A DNA stretch of 34,239 nucleotides from assembly GCA_030606265.1 (NCBI GenBank), contig JAUWGT010000005.1, positions 1-34,239 of the forward strand, in the 5' to 3' direction. Below the pieces are notes generated by a model. The model saw nothing but the letters and a program-made list of their open reading frames with translations. It was not told the DNA's origin and did no database searches. This document shows positions 1-9,905 of this stretch, one piece after another. The first letter of the stretch is position 1. Every line of letters starts with the position of its first letter. Made by a program: the position numbers and the translations under genes. This stretch comes from Candidatus Stahliibacteriota bacterium (lineage in GTDB: Bacteria; Hydrothermota; Tepidihabitantia; SM23-42).

Positions 1-12
1 AATAATAATATG

Positions 13-32
13 GGCAATCAGATTTGATTGCC
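13..32. repeat. perfect small inverted repeat GGCAATCA-GATT-TGATTGCC
   Basis: 8-bp perfect stem with 4-nt loop read directly; lies 3' of the minus-strand gene ending at 252. Confidence 0.7.
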
Positions 33-251
33 AACTTTTCGGGGCCTCTGCTTTATTTGATCTTCGCCCTCCGGTGGGGGCCCCCCAATTTCAAACTCTA
101 AATTCGAAGTACTAAATTCTAAACAAGTACAAATTACCAAAATTCAAAACAGGATAGTCTGGTTCTTGGATATTTGAATTTAGGATTTAGATTTTATTTA
201 GGGTTTCGAATTTCGACATTAGTATTTAACCGAGCGATAGCGAGGTCTGTG

Positions 252-1760
252 TCAACGTGGCTTCATGATTGTGAAGGGTAAGATCATTTCCTCCATCGAT
301 ATACCGCCATGTTGAAAAGTATACTTGAATTCTTTTTCATACTCGGTTGGTTTTGTCGGGTAGATGAAGTAGTAATCCTCCTTGGCAAGAGCAAATCTTA
401 CTGACGGATCAGCACTTGGCAGTGATATCTCGCCAGGATTGTTCAGTAGCCACGCAGTTTTCTTATCTATCCTAAGTGCTGGACCGTATTTATATCGGAG
501 ATTGGGTGATATCGACCGACCGCCATAGATAATGCTGGGACGGCGTACGCGGATGAAACCATGATCAGTAGTGAGGATGACGCGACAGTCCTTTTTTGAC
601 ACATTCTTGAGAAGCTCGAAGATTGGAGATATCGGGAACCAATAACTCAACAAATTAAGCAAAACTCGTTCGTCATCGAGCATCCCCTTCATGTCGCCGC
701 GTCCTGGTATTGAATGAAAGAGAAGATCAAAGAAATTGATCACGGTTATGCAGATATCTGCTTTGTCATTGGTGATTTGTTTAATGTTCCGCTCGATTTC
801 TTGGATGGAGGATAATTTGTAGAATGAGAATTTCAATCGGATATTATGTCTCTTCAGTTGTTCGCTAAATAGTTCTTTCTCGAATCGGTTCTGCCCTTTG
901 GATTCGAAAGACCAGTATTGTGGGAGTTTCTGCACGATCTCAAGAGGCAAGAGTCCAGCAAAAATGGCATTCCTTGAGTACGGTGTTGCGGTTGGCAGTA
1001 TCGAGTAGAAGAACTGTGTATCCATTTCAAAAAAGTCACGCAGATAGGGAGATATTTTGAAATACTGGTCAAGCCTCATTGAATCAAAAATGACAAGATG
1101 GACTGGTCCTTCTTTTAATATGGGCAAGACATAATTCGAAAAGAGGTCTTGAGATAATATCGGTCCTTTGCCCTTTATGAAATCTCGATATTCATGTTCG
1201 ATATATTTCACAAATCCCGCATTGGCTTCATGTTTTCGCTCATCCTGTATTTCTTTGAGGCTTCTGTCACCAAACTCGAGAAGGCGTAAATCCCATGATA
1301 CAAGTGTGCGGTAGTATTCTACCCATTCATTATGGTCAGTAGGTTCAGTATGAGTCCGGAACTGCGTGGCGTACTCTTCGTTCATTTTTTCAGCGATAAT
1401 CAATCTGCGTTTCAGTGTACGGTTCAAAACAGAAAGCAGTTGAGTGAAACTGAACGGTTTCGTGATATAGTCATCAACCCAGCCTCCATATGCTTTCTTC
1501 ATCATATCTTCTTCTTCACTCTTAGTGACCATTACTACTAACTGTTGCGAGTTCTCATTTTTTATTCTTCTTAGCACTTCTAGTCCATCAACACCAGGCA
1601 TAATTTCATCCAAGAAGATAAGGTCAAACAGTTCCTTGCTAGCAAGGGTTACACCATCTTCACCAGAAGTGGCCGTCTTTACTTCATAGCCTTCTTGCTG
1701 GAGAAGATATACAAATGGTTTCAACAGGTCTATTTCATCATCTATCCATAAAATTTTCAT
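252..1760 (-). CDS. porX-like: PorX-like response regulator: N-terminal receiver plus C-terminal PglZ (alkaline phosphatase superfamily) domain
   Basis: MKILWIDDEIDLLKPF..FLDEIMPGVDGLEVL..YITKPFSF (REC) followed by PglZ-type VHLVIFDSMRLDQY..ILPTATPYSRNAIFAG..LTTDHGF. Confidence 0.85.
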   Translation of the reverse strand: MKILWIDDEIDLLKPFVYLLQQEGYEVKTATSGEDGVTLASKELFDLIFLDEIMPGVDGLEVLRRIKNENSQQLVVMVTKSEEEDMMKKAYGGWVDDYITKPFSFTQLLSVLNRTLKRRLIIAEKMNEEYATQFRTHTEPTDHNEWVEYYRTLVSWDLRLLEFGDRSLKEIQDERKHEANAGFVKYIEHEYRDFIKGKGPILSQDLFSNYVLPILKEGPVHLVIFDSMRLDQYFKISPYLRDFFEMDTQFFYSILPTATPYSRNAIFAGLLPLEIVQKLPQYWSFESKGQNRFEKELFSEQLKRHNIRLKFSFYKLSSIQEIERNIKQITNDKADICITVINFFDLLFHSIPGRGDMKGMLDDERVLLNLLSYWFPISPIFELLKNVSKKDCRVILTTDHGFIRVRRPSIIYGGRSISPNLRYKYGPALRIDKKTAWLLNNPGEISLPSADPSVRFALAKEDYYFIYPTKPTEYEKEFKYTFQHGGISMEEMILPFTIMKPR

Positions 1761-2893
1761 TGTTCCACCTTTGGAATTATTATTTGAAATGTGGTTCCTC
1801 GGGAACCAGTTTCTTTTAACACTAACTTACCGCCGTGGTATTCTTCGATGATCCGTTTCGTCAGCACAAGGCCCAAACCCCAACCATATTTTTTGGTTGT
1901 AAAACCCGGTTTGAAAATCTCTTTCCCTTTTTCTATACCTTTGCCGGTATCGCTTATTTCAATGATCGCACCGCCAGCTGCAACTGTTTTTACAGTGATC
2001 TTTCCTTTATTCGAACCGATGGCATCCAAACCGTTTTTCAGGAGATTCTCGACTGCCCAGGCGAGTAATATATCGTCGAATTTGACTGCTGGCAACGGTG
2101 AGTATTTCTCGTGAAATACAATGTTCTTGTGTGCACGCTTCCGGACATATTCTACTGATTCACGTATCGTATCCAATGGGTTTTTCTCCACCAATCTCGG
2201 TGGCAGACCGATTCTGGAGAACTTCTCGAGCACTTCTTTCATCCTTTGCGTATCTTCGTGTATACCGGTATAGATTTCCTGTGACATTTTTCCCTTGGCT
2301 GCCTCGAGCCAGCCGATAAGCGATGATAATGGTGTCGCGAGTTGATGGGCTGTCTCTCGAGCAAGAGAATTCCATATTTTCTCTTCTTCACCTTTTCGGT
2401 ATATAAGGTAACCCCAAAATCCCAGGAAAAGGAAGGCGATCAGAAATACTGTTTCAACGAAAGGTAAAATCTGCAGAGATGTGGTGAAGGGAGATAAACC
2501 GTAATGAACATAGCCAACAAGTGTTGAGTCGGAACCATGGTGTATGATGACCGGAATCGGTTTCTGGCGCCTGTCCATTTTTTCGAACGACTTTCTCAAA
2601 TCTTTTGCATCGACATTCTTTGATGATGTCGGGTTGCCTTCTGCGTCGGTCATTATTACCGGGAAATCGATCTTTTGGATGACCTCCTCGAAGATTAACT
2701 TGAGCAGAGCCTCTTCATCCATGCTTGGATCCAGTGCATACTTGGCGAAGATTCTTGAGGTCGTTTCTGTTTCTTTCTTAATCCGTTGGATCAGGTAATT
2801 GGAGTAAATAAACGTGATGATACCAATAATACCAATGCCGATCAGGAAGTATATCGCCAGTGCCCGGGAACTGAATTTGTCCCTAATGTTCAT
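1757..2893 (-). CDS. membrane sensor histidine kinase
   Basis: N-terminal TM helix, second TM, H-box ARETAHQLATPLSSLIGWLEA, N-box NLLKNGLDAI, G-box DTGKGI..GWGLGLVLTKRI; start chosen at MNIRDKF, overlaps the GGDEF stop by about 11 nt. Confidence 0.88.
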   Translation of the reverse strand: MNIRDKFSSRALAIYFLIGIGIIGIITFIYSNYLIQRIKKETETTSRIFAKYALDPSMDEEALLKLIFEEVIQKIDFPVIMTDAEGNPTSSKNVDAKDLRKSFEKMDRRQKPIPVIIHHGSDSTLVGYVHYGLSPFTTSLQILPFVETVFLIAFLFLGFWGYLIYRKGEEEKIWNSLARETAHQLATPLSSLIGWLEAAKGKMSQEIYTGIHEDTQRMKEVLEKFSRIGLPPRLVEKNPLDTIRESVEYVRKRAHKNIVFHEKYSPLPAVKFDDILLAWAVENLLKNGLDAIGSNKGKITVKTVAAGGAIIEISDTGKGIEKGKEIFKPGFTTKKYGWGLGLVLTKRIIEEYHGGKLVLKETGSRGTTFQIIIPKVEQ

Positions 2894-4757
2894 TATATTT
2901 TTCGTCCTTCTGTTGATACAGAAGTCTATCAGCATAATCGATCAAGGAGCCAAGGTTAAGTCCATTTTTTGGATATACTGCGATACCGTACGAAAAGCCG
3001 CAGGGTTTATGCCCGCGACAAATCACCTTTTTTTCCGGATAGCTGCCAATTCTATCGATTAACATTTTGCCACTTCTTTTATGGGTTTTTGGTAAAAGAA
3101 TTATGAATTCATCACCACCGTACCGCACCACATATCCACGTTTGCCTATAGCATCAACAAGACATTTTGAAAACATCCTCAGTACTTCGTCACCATACAG
3201 GTGACCGAAATTATCATTGTACGCTTTGAAATTATCGAGATCGATCATGATCAGGGATATTGGCGAAACCTTACTCTGGATCAAGGATTTGAGTTTTTCC
3301 CTGAGAAATCGATAGTTATGCACACCGGTCATCTCATCAGTATTTGACAGCCTTTCGATTTTTTCAAACAGTTGAGAGTTTTCTATAGCCATGCCGAGAA
3401 AGTCCCCAAATGTTTCTAGCAGTTTTACCTTGCTCAATGTTGGCACAAGGTTGCTCATCGGCATATCCAGTGAAATCAGAGCTACTATTTCCCGATCCTT
3501 TGAATAGATCGGCGAGATAAAAATATCACCAGGGTCCCAGAGTTCACGTATGCGGTTTTTCAGAGGTGTTGATCTGTACAATTCATAACGCTGGATTTTC
3601 TTGCTTATTATTTTCGCGTCTTTTGCTGGTATATAATACGAGTTTGATATACGATAGTGATTATTGAATAGCTCCATGATTGCTTCGAGTGGCGGATGCA
3701 CTGCCTGTGCTGCTTTCAATCTCTTTGCTGAAATACCGACACCGCTTATGCGGCGGAAGCTTTGGAGTTCTTGGTCAAAAATCGAGAACAGGATGCGTTT
3801 GAAACCAAGAAACTTTTGTGCGCGTTGCAGAATTTCAGTGGATAGGGACAAAAGGTCGAGTGAAGATATCATGGTTTTTATGAGGTTTTGTAGGCCGTGG
3901 CTTTCTCGTAATGCACTATTCATTCTGCGAAAGAGATCAATCCTCTCCAGCGCAAGACCAGCTTGGTTCGCCAAGAATTTGATACGGGTTAAGACAAAAT
4001 TCCTACTTAGTATAGTTGTGTTACCTGGGACTACAAAGAAGCCCCTTAACTCATTTTTTATAGTTAGCGGTATGAAGGTAATATCACATGTAGTCATGAT
4101 CGGGATTATTCCCTTAAGTGAAGCGAATCGATTCTTCGGTACGGTGAATATCTGCTGAACTTTGAAAAGCTTATTGTATGTGGCTTTGGGCATGCTGGCA
4201 ATCTGGAATGAATTTTTGTTGCCGATAAAACAATCATCACGTCGATAGAATATATATATATCATCGATCAGGAGCATATGGCGTGCCGCTGATTCAAGAT
4301 TCTTAATGATTTTGTTTTCGTCGAGACTTGTGGTGATATTCAAATTGAGCTGATTTATGATTTGGGTTTCTGTAATTCTATCTTTGGATAGCTGCCTCAT
4401 TGTTAGAGCCATGGAAATTATCGAGAGCAGGGTATTGATATCATATTCTTGGGCTTTTGTAATAGGGATCTTCTTTCTCTGCAGGATTAAGAGTCGGTAT
4501 ATCTGATCACCGATGTTCAAAGCGAAACTCATGGACTCGTTTCCGGTTTTCATTATCCTAACGGATTCCTTTTTGGTGATACCTTCATAGTACTCAATGT
4601 TAGACTTGTCATTTTTCAAAGAAATAACCGCGCATCCGTAACCGCCCAGAGCAATGTTCAGGGCATGGGTAATTTTAGGTACACTGATCTCCCAGAGATC
4701 CATGCTGTTGATTTGACATAAGATGTCGCTAAGCGGTTCGGATATTTTCTTCGTCAC
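2883..4757 (-). CDS. GAF-containing diguanylate cyclase (GGDEF)
   Basis: GAF-like regions and IMIDLDNFKAYNDNFGHLYGDEVL..RYGGDEFIILLPKT. Confidence 0.88.
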   Translation of the reverse strand: MTKKISEPLSDILCQINSMDLWEISVPKITHALNIALGGYGCAVISLKNDKSNIEYYEGITKKESVRIMKTGNESMSFALNIGDQIYRLLILQRKKIPITKAQEYDINTLLSIISMALTMRQLSKDRITETQIINQLNLNITTSLDENKIIKNLESAARHMLLIDDIYIFYRRDDCFIGNKNSFQIASMPKATYNKLFKVQQIFTVPKNRFASLKGIIPIMTTCDITFIPLTIKNELRGFFVVPGNTTILSRNFVLTRIKFLANQAGLALERIDLFRRMNSALRESHGLQNLIKTMISSLDLLSLSTEILQRAQKFLGFKRILFSIFDQELQSFRRISGVGISAKRLKAAQAVHPPLEAIMELFNNHYRISNSYYIPAKDAKIISKKIQRYELYRSTPLKNRIRELWDPGDIFISPIYSKDREIVALISLDMPMSNLVPTLSKVKLLETFGDFLGMAIENSQLFEKIERLSNTDEMTGVHNYRFLREKLKSLIQSKVSPISLIMIDLDNFKAYNDNFGHLYGDEVLRMFSKCLVDAIGKRGYVVRYGGDEFIILLPKTHKRSGKMLIDRIGSYPEKKVICRGHKPCGFSYGIAVYPKNGLNLGSLIDYADRLLYQQKDEKYNEH

Positions 4758-5494
4758 GCTATTATTTCTTTAGAAAACATTTTGGCAAGCTCATAAAACA
4801 TATCATTCTTACCACAGTATGCATCAGCGGCGACAAGGAGTCTATAGGCTTCAGGTGAGTCGGCAGATATGTCTTTGCCAATGGTGATTGTATCACCTTG
4901 CCAATCAATCTTGTCAGTACCGTTGACAAATAATAAGGGTCGTCTTTTTTTATGTTTCTTCATGGTACTTTTTATCTCCCGGAGACAAAAAGTAAAGATT
5001 CTTCTGGGGGTATATTTCTTGATTGCAAAAAGATCGCACAGAGATTCTACATTATCTCGGAGCATAATATTATAGTAAGGGAATTTGGTTCGGTCATACA
5101 AGCATATCCTTTTCTCTGCGGTGGTCAAATAGGGTAGTGAGATATTCGCTGGTTTGTTCAACTCGATAATATGTTGAAAGCTCTTTTTGCCCAGATGTTT
5201 TTTTAATCCATCATGCTCTTTTGATAAAACCCGCGGCGGGATGACATAGAAGATTATCTCGAATTTATTGGGTTTGATGAAACTGCATATCGTTTCATGA
5301 TGCTGGGGTACGATCATCACTATATCTCCGATTTTCTTCAACGCCGCAATATAAGGTATAACTTTCAGGAATTCAGTTGCCTGACTGGGGACAGATACGA
5401 GAAAATTCCCTCGTGCTTTTTTAGATAAAGGATTGAATGGTTTAAGAAATCTTCTTTTGCTGAAACCCAAATATATGTTTGTGAAAAGACTCAT
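4754..5494 (-). CDS. glycosyltransferase family 9 (heptosyltransferase)-like protein
   Basis: ARGNFLVSVPSQATEFLKVIPYIAALKKIGDIVMIVPQHHETIC and C-terminal ADAYCGKNDMFYELAKMF resemble a GT9 fold; weak similarity by eye. Confidence 0.45.
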   Translation of the reverse strand: MSLFTNIYLGFSKRRFLKPFNPLSKKARGNFLVSVPSQATEFLKVIPYIAALKKIGDIVMIVPQHHETICSFIKPNKFEIIFYVIPPRVLSKEHDGLKKHLGKKSFQHIIELNKPANISLPYLTTAEKRICLYDRTKFPYYNIMLRDNVESLCDLFAIKKYTPRRIFTFCLREIKSTMKKHKKRRPLLFVNGTDKIDWQGDTITIGKDISADSPEAYRLLVAADAYCGKNDMFYELAKMFSKEIIA

Positions 5495-5545
5495 TGTGCC
5501 TGCTGTTTTTTATGCTTCCTGATTTTGTTCACGCAATTTGCCATA

Positions 5546-6133
5546 TTATTTTCGCCTTTTTTCCATGATGTCGTCGATTAGCCTGTACTCTTTTGCTTCT
5601 TGAGCCGACATAAAGTAATTGCGGTCAGTGTCGGCAGCTATCTTTTCTTTTGTCTGACCCGTGTGTTTAGCGAATATTTCGTTAAGAACATCTCTTATGG
5701 TTAGTACTTCTTTTGCGTGAATGGCAATATCCGATGCTTGTCCTGAGAAGGCTCCTTCTGGTTGATGGATCATTACTCGTGAATGGGGCAGGGTAAATCT
5801 TTTACCTTTTTCACCGGCGGCTAACAAGAGAGCTGCCATGGACGCCGCCATACCTATGCATATTGTCGAAACCGGAGGTTTAACAAACTGCATTGTGTCG
5901 TATATGGCAAGGCCTGACGAGACTACACCACCCGGTGAATTGATGTAAAGTGAGATGTCTTTGGATGGATCGTCAGCTTCCAAGAATAGTAATTGCGCAA
6001 TGATCAAATTTGCCACAGTATCATCGATTGGAGTGCCAACAAATATTATTCGTTCTTTGAGGAGACGCGAGTAAATGTCATAAGCGCGTTCACCTCGTCC
6101 TGTTTGCTCTATTACGTACGGAACGGGTATCAT
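5546..6133 (-). CDS. clpP: ATP-dependent Clp protease proteolytic subunit
   Basis: [59 protein letters not shown]. Confidence 0.97.
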   Translation of the reverse strand: MIPVPYVIEQTGRGERAYDIYSRLLKERIIFVGTPIDDTVANLIIAQLLFLEADDPSKDISLYINSPGGVVSSGLAIYDTMQFVKPPVSTICIGMAASMAALLLAAGEKGKRFTLPHSRVMIHQPEGAFSGQASDIAIHAKEVLTIRDVLNEIFAKHTGQTKEKIAADTDRNYFMSAQEAKEYRLIDDIMEKRRK

Positions 6134-7322
6134 TGATGTCCTCCTTTGCCGATATTATCCGACTTTTTTTTGTAATTTTTGCCTTTTTATAAAGAAAATC
6201 AATAGTTTTTTCTTTGATCAGGACATTGCCTAGATAATTGACGATGTTTTCTCGATTTTCGTCATTGAGCGTAATGCCCATGGCCGTAACGACTTTCATT
6301 ATTTCTTCCTCATCAATTTTTATACTTTCTTTCTCGGCAATTTTATTTATTATTAAATCCAATCGAGCGCGTTTTTCGGCTGATCCCCAGAATCTCTCCT
6401 TGTTGGATTCTGAATCAGGCAGTTTGGACTTTTGTAATATGGTCTGGTATTCGCTTTCAATTAGTGCGTTGGGTACTTCAAACTTATTCTTTTCCAAAAG
6501 AACATTAGATAGCGATTCTTTGGCAGTATCTTCAAGTCTCTTTTCGTCGATTTGCTTGGCATGTTCCAGTAATTTCTTGCGGAGCTGCTCGATACCTTCA
6601 AATTTCAGTGTTTTTGCAAAACCATCATCAAAATCAGGCAGGATCTTTTCTTCAACTTTTTTTATGTGTATTTTATGATTTTTTTTATCAACATTCACCT
6701 GCCTTTTTTCTGTTTTCTTTACACCGACTAATATCCTATTTATCTCATCAGGCAAATTCCGATCGCCTATGCGAACCGTGATATCGTGTTGATTATCTAT
6801 TATCTTATCATTCTCGGATATTTCAATATCCATGGTGACGAGATCATCCACTGCAGCCGGGTGTGTAGTTTCTCTGATATTCGCATGTTGCCCACGGAGA
6901 TCCTTTGTTGATTGTTCGAGCAAAAAATCTTCAGGCAGTTGTTCTTCTTGGAAAACCTCGATGCCAAGATACTCACCAAGTTCAAAATCTGGGATGGTTT
7001 CAAAACGCAGACGGAATTTGATCTCATCGTTTTCAACAAGGTTCTTCATTTCGGCCTGGGATGCTGGACGCCACTTGTTTTCGCTGACGATTTTGAGAAA
7101 AGATTGAGTAACCAGGTCATTCATTGCCTGGGCTCTAAGACTATCTTGATATTTTATTTTTATCAAGCTTTCTGGTACTTTACCTTTGCGAAAGCCATTG
7201 AATGAGAGGTTCTTCTTTATTTTATTGATTTCGATTTTAATGAAGCGGTCTAATTCAGTGACTGGTACGGTTATGTCGATCTCTTTTTCAGTTGCTTTAT
7301 CTAGAGCGATATCATAGTGCAA
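6090..7322 (-). CDS. tig: trigger factor
   Basis: N-terminal ribosome-binding region with [14 protein letters not shown], PPIase-like and C-terminal chaperone regions; followed by clpP. Confidence 0.92.
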   Translation of the reverse strand: MHYDIALDKATEKEIDITVPVTELDRFIKIEINKIKKNLSFNGFRKGKVPESLIKIKYQDSLRAQAMNDLVTQSFLKIVSENKWRPASQAEMKNLVENDEIKFRLRFETIPDFELGEYLGIEVFQEEQLPEDFLLEQSTKDLRGQHANIRETTHPAAVDDLVTMDIEISENDKIIDNQHDITVRIGDRNLPDEINRILVGVKKTEKRQVNVDKKNHKIHIKKVEEKILPDFDDGFAKTLKFEGIEQLRKKLLEHAKQIDEKRLEDTAKESLSNVLLEKNKFEVPNALIESEYQTILQKSKLPDSESNKERFWGSAEKRARLDLIINKIAEKESIKIDEEEIMKVVTAMGITLNDENRENIVNYLGNVLIKEKTIDFLYKKAKITKKSRIISAKEDINDTRSVRNRANRTR

Positions 7323-7339
7323 AGACCACCTCCAAAATA

Positions 7340-7422
<83 letters not shown>

Positions 7423-7456
7423 AAAAAACCATCAATATTCCATGATTTCATCACTG

Positions 7457-7484
7457 ATTATATGCTAAAAATCGCAGTTGTCAA
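7457..7484 (-). promoter_or_regulatory. sigma70-like promoter of tRNA-Leu
   Basis: TTGACA (7479-7484) - 16 bp - TATAAT (7457-7462) on the minus strand. Confidence 0.75.
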
Positions 7485-8932
7485 GTTCGCTTGGTTTTAT
7501 TGAACAAGTACTTGAGTAGAAGTCCTAAGAATATGTAGAGAAATGGTAGGATCAGGAAGCGAAATCGCATGTTTTCACTGACCTCAAGAAGATTCCCAAT
7601 AATCGTAATGTATATGATATTGAAGATGGCATAGGTGATGGTTATCAATTCAGCTCTGCCGTAATTGAACAGGGTCGTACCTTTGGCAATCGTGATTAAC
7701 CCCCAGATAAAAAGTGCAGGCAGGAGAAAATACAGGAAGTTGAGGTGGATTTTGCGTTCTTGGCCATAACGGTTCGTATAATGCGTATTCCAAATCCGAC
7801 TTAGAATATCGCCAACCAGGTAATTTTCGTAGATGTTTACCCATGGTCCTATGACTCGGCGGTTGTTATTTCGGATGATCATCGAATCAGAGCAAGGTCT
7901 CAAAAAGGCGTAGAAAGCTTTACATACTGATAGTCCGTAATAGTGGGGATATTTCCGTATCAAGTACTTGGTTGCGACCAGGTACTGCTGCGACACGTGC
8001 TTATAGCCGATGTGATTCAGATTAGGGAACCCCGTTGACTTGTATTTCTGATCGAGTACTCTCTTGCAGGTTAGGGTGTCGAAGTTGGCATACTCATGGT
8101 ATGTTTCGGGTGTTTGAAAGGGCATAATTGTTGCAATACTGGATAGCTCTCCTTTTTCCACTAGCGGTTCTATTTTTTCCAAAGGCACAGTCAGGGTCAT
8201 CTTTGCTAGGTTCATACCGAACCAGGATGAGAGACCAACCTGTTTGAAAAATACATAGTTCTTGACATGGACAGCCCCTATGATAAGCAAAGGGAAAAGG
8301 GCGCATAGTATTATTCGTTTAGCATTGTGACGGTCGTATGTGACTATCCCGACCAGAGTGATGATGAACCAGATGGGATGGAAAAGCGATCTTGTTAATA
8401 CGATCAACGCAAGAGTTGAGAAGAAAAAGAATAAGTGAGGGTAGGTGCGCTTATCAAAATAATTATTGAGGAATACTAGTGAAAGTGCGAGCAGGCAGGT
8501 CGTTGGATAGGTATAAAACAACCAGTTCTCGAGAAATATTACTGGAGGACTTATTGCGAAAAACATAGTAAGGGGTAAGGTAATGCGCAATGGTACAGCT
8601 AATTTTCTGAGTATTGTATACAGGCTTAATACCATGATCAAACCGATCATTTGGTATGCAAGGGTAAAAATAAGTACCTCACTATTGTTGGCGAGTTTGA
8701 TGATCAACCCAAGAAATAGATTGAAACCAGGGGGTTGTGTGTGGAGGTATAAGATACTCTTGAGTAGCTCAGTCTTCAGTAAGTGCGGGTCAATGAATTG
8801 AAAAAACCAGTAAAGCGGGGTGATATCAAAGCGTATACCTATAAAGTAATAGAATATTCGTGTGATAATGAAGAAAAAGATCAGAATACGAAAGCCCTGT
8901 AGTGTACTATGTATTCTGGGTATTTTCACCAT
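7481..8932 (-). CDS. polytopic membrane glycosyltransferase-like protein (GT39/ArnT-like)
   Basis: Many hydrophobic segments, N-terminal loop LYLHTQPPGFNLFLGL. Confidence 0.6.
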   Translation of the reverse strand: MVKIPRIHSTLQGFRILIFFFIITRIFYYFIGIRFDITPLYWFFQFIDPHLLKTELLKSILYLHTQPPGFNLFLGLIIKLANNSEVLIFTLAYQMIGLIMVLSLYTILRKLAVPLRITLPLTMFFAISPPVIFLENWLFYTYPTTCLLALSLVFLNNYFDKRTYPHLFFFFSTLALIVLTRSLFHPIWFIITLVGIVTYDRHNAKRIILCALFPLLIIGAVHVKNYVFFKQVGLSSWFGMNLAKMTLTVPLEKIEPLVEKGELSSIATIMPFQTPETYHEYANFDTLTCKRVLDQKYKSTGFPNLNHIGYKHVSQQYLVATKYLIRKYPHYYGLSVCKAFYAFLRPCSDSMIIRNNNRRVIGPWVNIYENYLVGDILSRIWNTHYTNRYGQERKIHLNFLYFLLPALFIWGLITIAKGTTLFNYGRAELITITYAIFNIIYITIIGNLLEVSENMRFRFLILPFLYIFLGLLLKYLFNKTKRT

Positions 8933-8960
8933 GGTCTCTAATGACGAAAGTATCTGCCCT

Positions 8961-9875
8961 CTAATGAATTTTGATTTCGAATTTTTTCGGTACAGAGTTT
9001 ACTGGTTTGATATATTGTGGTAATATTATCGTGGCTGGTAGATGATGTTCTCCTACCGGTAGTTTTGTCAGCCTTATTTTTACAGTGATATCCTTTTTCT
9101 TGAGACTGCTCATTTTCTTGCTCGGTCCCTGGACAATAAGTGTATCAAGGCCTATTTTCTCAGATGATACGCGTTGTTCAGGTGTGAAAAGCAGGGTTAG
9201 GGGTATGTTCGTGAATAATCGCTCAACAGTTGTGTCTATTTTGACCTCAACGCGTATGTTTTCTGTGGAGAATTCGAACAGCTCTGAGTTTTCCGCGATT
9301 CTTACTTTTGTCAAGAATGATGACCGTTTGTTCTTAACGTCGAGTGTTTCAGTTAATACTTCTTTCTGGTCAAGTAAGGAATTGCGTGGTCCAGTAACGC
9401 TTACTGTATCCAATACAACTATGTCGTTTATTGAGTAACCTTGTTTGAGATCACCCTTGAAGGGTACAGATACCTTGATTATTCTCGTAATCCTTTTGTC
9501 TATTGTTACGGTTATTGACGGATTAATGAAACTCAGTCTTAAATCAGGGAAACCTATTGGTATCAAGAATTCCTTTGCGGGGATTGTATTAGTCCCAGAT
9601 TTTTTGTTTTTAAGGTCACAGTGTGCCTTTGGTGGTGCTGCCCAGGTACTCAGAAGCGATCCACCGCGACCAATGAATGAGACATTGATCGTTGGAGCTG
9701 CATCGACGATCATCAGAGAGTCTGCGAGGTTTGTGTAGATAACCTCTATATACTTTTCGTATATGTAGTTTTTATCCAGGGCAACAAAAAACCAAAGACC
9801 AAATGCGAAGATTATGGCGAATATTTTCCTGATAGGGTTACTGATTAAAGAACGAGTAATGCTTTTCAGGTTCAT
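8961..9875 (-). CDS. YbbR-like domain protein
   Basis: N-terminal NPIRKIFAIIFAFGLWFFVA followed by repeated YbbR-like beta domains (VTIDKRITRIIKVSVPFKGDLKQGYSINDIVVLDTVSVTGPRNSL). Confidence 0.8.
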   Translation of the reverse strand: MNLKSITRSLISNPIRKIFAIIFAFGLWFFVALDKNYIYEKYIEVIYTNLADSLMIVDAAPTINVSFIGRGGSLLSTWAAPPKAHCDLKNKKSGTNTIPAKEFLIPIGFPDLRLSFINPSITVTIDKRITRIIKVSVPFKGDLKQGYSINDIVVLDTVSVTGPRNSLLDQKEVLTETLDVKNKRSSFLTKVRIAENSELFEFSTENIRVEVKIDTTVERLFTNIPLTLLFTPEQRVSSEKIGLDTLIVQGPSKKMSSLKKKDITVKIRLTKLPVGEHHLPATIILPQYIKPVNSVPKKFEIKIH

Positions 9876-9905
9876 CAGTTTATTATACTTATTAATCAGT
9901 GAGAA

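Noticed and set aside
3664-4158. 164-aa plus-strand ORF inside the GGDEF gene
   Set aside because: Antisense to a supported gene in an overlapping operon; no promoter or RBS.
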